A DNA stretch of 10,009 nt, taken from NCBI GenBank assembly GCA_023437745.1, contig JAEZFI010000317.1, positions 1 through 10,009 of the forward strand, written 5' to 3'. This DNA is from Actinomycetes bacterium. GTDB taxonomy: Bacteria > Actinomycetota > Acidimicrobiia > Acidimicrobiales > Microtrichaceae. The position numbers were made by a program, and so were the translations under genes. Each line of letters opens with the position of its first letter. Positions within the stretch are counted from its first letter, which is position 1. Positions 8,878 through 10,009 of the stretch are shown piece by piece. The notes beneath the pieces were generated by a model that saw only the letters and a list, made by a program, of their open reading frames with translations, ran no database searches and was not told the DNA's origin.

Positions 8878-9843
8878 ATGGAGGTCGGCATCGAGGGGAT
8901 GGGTGTCGTGGGCCTCCGCGTGGCCCGCGAGCTCGCATCGACCCCCGGGGTGGACCGGATCCGGGCCCGGAGCCAGCGCAAGGGCCGCGTCGACGTCGTC
9001 CGGGAGGCCCTCGGCGACATCGTCGGGCCGTGGGATCAGCAGGTGCCCGACCTGGTGGTGCTCTGCGGGGCCGCGGGGGACCACGGCGAGCAGGCCGGGC
9101 GGTGGCTGGCCCAGGGGATCCCCGTCGTGTCGACGAGCGACGATCCGAGTGACATCCGCGCGCTGCTCGACCTCGGACCGGTGGCGCGCCACCACGACAC
9201 CACGCTGCTCGCCGGTGTGGCGCTCTCGCCCGGCGTGTCCTGCCTCCTCGCCCGGCACGCCGCCGCGGCGCTCGACGAGGTCACCGAGCTGCACGTCGCG
9301 ATGGTCGGTGCCGCCGGACCGGCGTGCGTCCGTCATCGGCAGCGCCTGGCGACCGAGAAGGGCACCGAGCTGCGGGACGGCGAGTGGGCCGAGGTGCCCG
9401 GCGGTTCGAGCAAGCAGCTCGCCTGGTTCCCGGATCCGATCGGCGCCAAGGACGTCGCCAAGGGCGACCTCGCCGAGCCGATCCTCTGGCAGCGGGCGTT
9501 CCCACAGGCCCAACGTCTCGTGGCCCGCACGGCCGTCGAGCGGAAGGACCGCATCTGGGGCATCGTGCCGCGGCGCGGTCCCCGCACCAACGAGGCCGAG
9601 CCCGGCGCCGTGGTCGTCGAGGCCCGCGGCACCCGGGGCGGCGCCGTCGAATCGATCGTGTACGCGGTGCTCGACCGTCCCGCGACGGCCACGGCGGCGC
9701 TCGTGGCGGCACTGGCACCGGCGGTCGTCGCCGATGAGCTCGCCCGGGGCGCCCACGGCCTCGCCGAGGTGGTGGAGCCGCTCCCGGTGCTCAAGGAGCT
9801 GGCACGGCGGGGCGTCAAGGCCGCCACGTTCGACTCGGTCTGA
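8878..9843 (+). CDS. Putative NAD(P)-binding oxidoreductase, saccharopine dehydrogenase-like
   Basis: The 321-residue protein opens with a Rossmann fold: strand MEVGIE, then GMGVVG at residues 7-12 (GxGxxG), then helix LRVARELAS. The strands DLVVLCGAAG and IPVVSTSDD follow. The later segment LLAGVALSPGVSCLLARHAA resembles the part of saccharopine dehydrogenase-like proteins that follows the cofactor domain. The rest has no motif I can tie to a substrate. ATG 8878 is preferred over an upstream TTG in the same frame (8842) because the latter adds 12 basic residues before the Rossmann strand and overlaps the preceding gene. No Shine-Dalgarno sequence is seen, consistent with coupling to the 45-residue gene 2 nt upstream. 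Dehydrogenase or reductase activity is plausible; the pathway is unknown. A homoserine dehydrogenase- or Gfo/Idh-type fold is the alternative. Confidence 0.6.
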   Translation: MEVGIEGMGVVGLRVARELASTPGVDRIRARSQRKGRVDVVREALGDIVGPWDQQVPDLVVLCGAAGDHGEQAGRWLAQGIPVVSTSDDPSDIRALLDLGPVARHHDTTLLAGVALSPGVSCLLARHAAAALDEVTELHVAMVGAAGPACVRHRQRLATEKGTELRDGEWAEVPGGSSKQLAWFPDPIGAKDVAKGDLAEPILWQRAFPQAQRLVARTAVERKDRIWGIVPRRGPRTNEAEPGAVVVEARGTRGGAVESIVYAVLDRPATATAALVAALAPAVVADELARGAHGLAEVVEPLPVLKELARRGVKAATFDSV

Positions 9844-9881
9844 GCCCGCCGCCCTCCCGCCCCTCGTTTCGGGTCGACTGA

Positions 9882-9898
9882 ACCGCGCTGGGCGCGGT
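9882..9898 (+). terminator. Hairpin after the oxidoreductase gene
   Basis: ACCGCGC and GCGCGGT form a perfect 7-bp stem with loop TGG, followed by GTTCTGT, 38 nt after the oxidoreductase stop. It is a good candidate terminator for the two-gene unit. Its 3' side runs straight into the direct repeats that start at 9903. Confidence 0.6.
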
Positions 9899-9902
9899 GT
9901 TC

Positions 9903-9948
9903 TGTCGCGCAACATCGTGGACACTCGTGTCGCGGGACATCGTGGACA
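9903..9948. repeat. Two 21-bp direct repeats, possible insertion-sequence end
   Basis: Copy 1 (9903-9923) and copy 2 (9928-9948) match at 19 of 21 positions with a 25-nt period. Each reads TGTCGCG, then two variable bases (CA or GG), then ACATCGTGGACA. The ends TGTC and GACA are inverted to each other, so each unit is also an interrupted palindrome. Repeats of this kind close to the end of a coding frame resemble the termini of IS481-type elements, but the element lies mostly outside the window. Operator sites are the alternative. Confidence 0.6.
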
Positions 9949-9949
9949 G

Positions 9950-10009
9950 TCAGGATCGTAGGCGTGGTTGGCGGGGGCCTCCTCGGCGTCGGCCGGAGGG
10001 CTGGTACAC
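9950..10009 (-). CDS. Possible C-terminal end of a minus-strand protein, perhaps a transposase
   Basis: Reading leftward from the window edge, one minus-strand frame gives VYQPSGRRRGGPRQPRLRS and stops at TGA (9952-9950), 2 nt before the direct repeats. Very basic, Pro/Gly/Arg-rich tails with a YQP-like motif occur in some IS481-family transposases, and such genes stop close to the element end. Only 19 residues are visible and other frames are also open here, so this is tentative. It could be non-coding. Confidence 0.25.
   Translation of the reverse strand: MYQPSGRRRGGPRQPRLRS

Noticed and set aside
9913..9949. Degenerate DnaA boxes (CGTGGACA, two copies)
   Set aside because: Each matches only 7 of 9 positions, and the identity between copies extends over 21 bp, well beyond a DnaA box. 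A different repeated element explains them better.

Overview
The window is a GC-rich, origin-proximal stretch of an actinobacterial chromosome. The order dnaN, recF, DUF721 (DciA-like), gyrB, gyrA, DUF3566 membrane protein, tRNA-Ile is the conserved Actinobacteria arrangement downstream of dnaA and oriC. For comparison, Mycobacterium has dnaN-recF-Rv0004-gyrB-gyrA-Rv0007-ileT. The two clear DnaA boxes have the high-GC Gram-positive form TTGTCCACA. GTG starts (dnaN, recF, dciA, gyrB and the DUF3566 gene) and a possible leaderless start fit the same phylum. A deep-branching class such as Acidimicrobiia is plausible, but that is a guess from protein flavour and was not tested.

Layout. Positions 57-2601 hold a replication/repair block: the sliding clamp dnaN, the gap-repair ATPase recF, and a short DciA-like helicase-loader candidate overlapping the recF stop by 4 nt. 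Positions 2602-2829 form the longest gene-free stretch (228 nt). It carries a possible -10 element, two perfect and one degenerate DnaA box in helical phase, two inverted repeats, and the gyrB Shine-Dalgarno sequence. Positions 2830-7472 are gyrB and gyrA, 68 nt apart and probably cotranscribed, closed by a strong GC hairpin at 7481-7499. Positions 7550-8523 hold two small membrane proteins: a TadE/TadG-like protein and the DUF3566 protein. Positions 8597-8670 are tRNA-Ile(GAT), followed by hairpins. Positions 8738-9843 hold a two-gene unit, a 45-residue single-helix protein that stops 2 nt before a Rossmann-fold oxidoreductase. It ends in a hairpin. From 9903 to the window edge there is a 21-bp direct repeat and the C-terminal end of a possible minus-strand reading frame, which may be one end of an insertion sequence.

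The genes mostly work together in replication: the clamp (DnaN), helicase loading (DciA-like), repair of stalled forks (RecF) and supercoiling control (GyrAB). The DnaA boxes in front of gyrB suggest a link between initiator level and gyrase expression.

No wholly new system is evident. The most notable signal is the gyrase. The positions equivalent to E. coli GyrA Ser83 and Asp87 and GyrB Asp426 are Gln, Gly and Asn. All three differ from the quinolone-susceptible consensus, which predicts intrinsic fluoroquinolone insensitivity. Secondary signals are the DnaA-box array and structured leader of gyrB, the orphan TadE-like gene, the unlisted 45-residue protein, and the repeat-bearing right edge.
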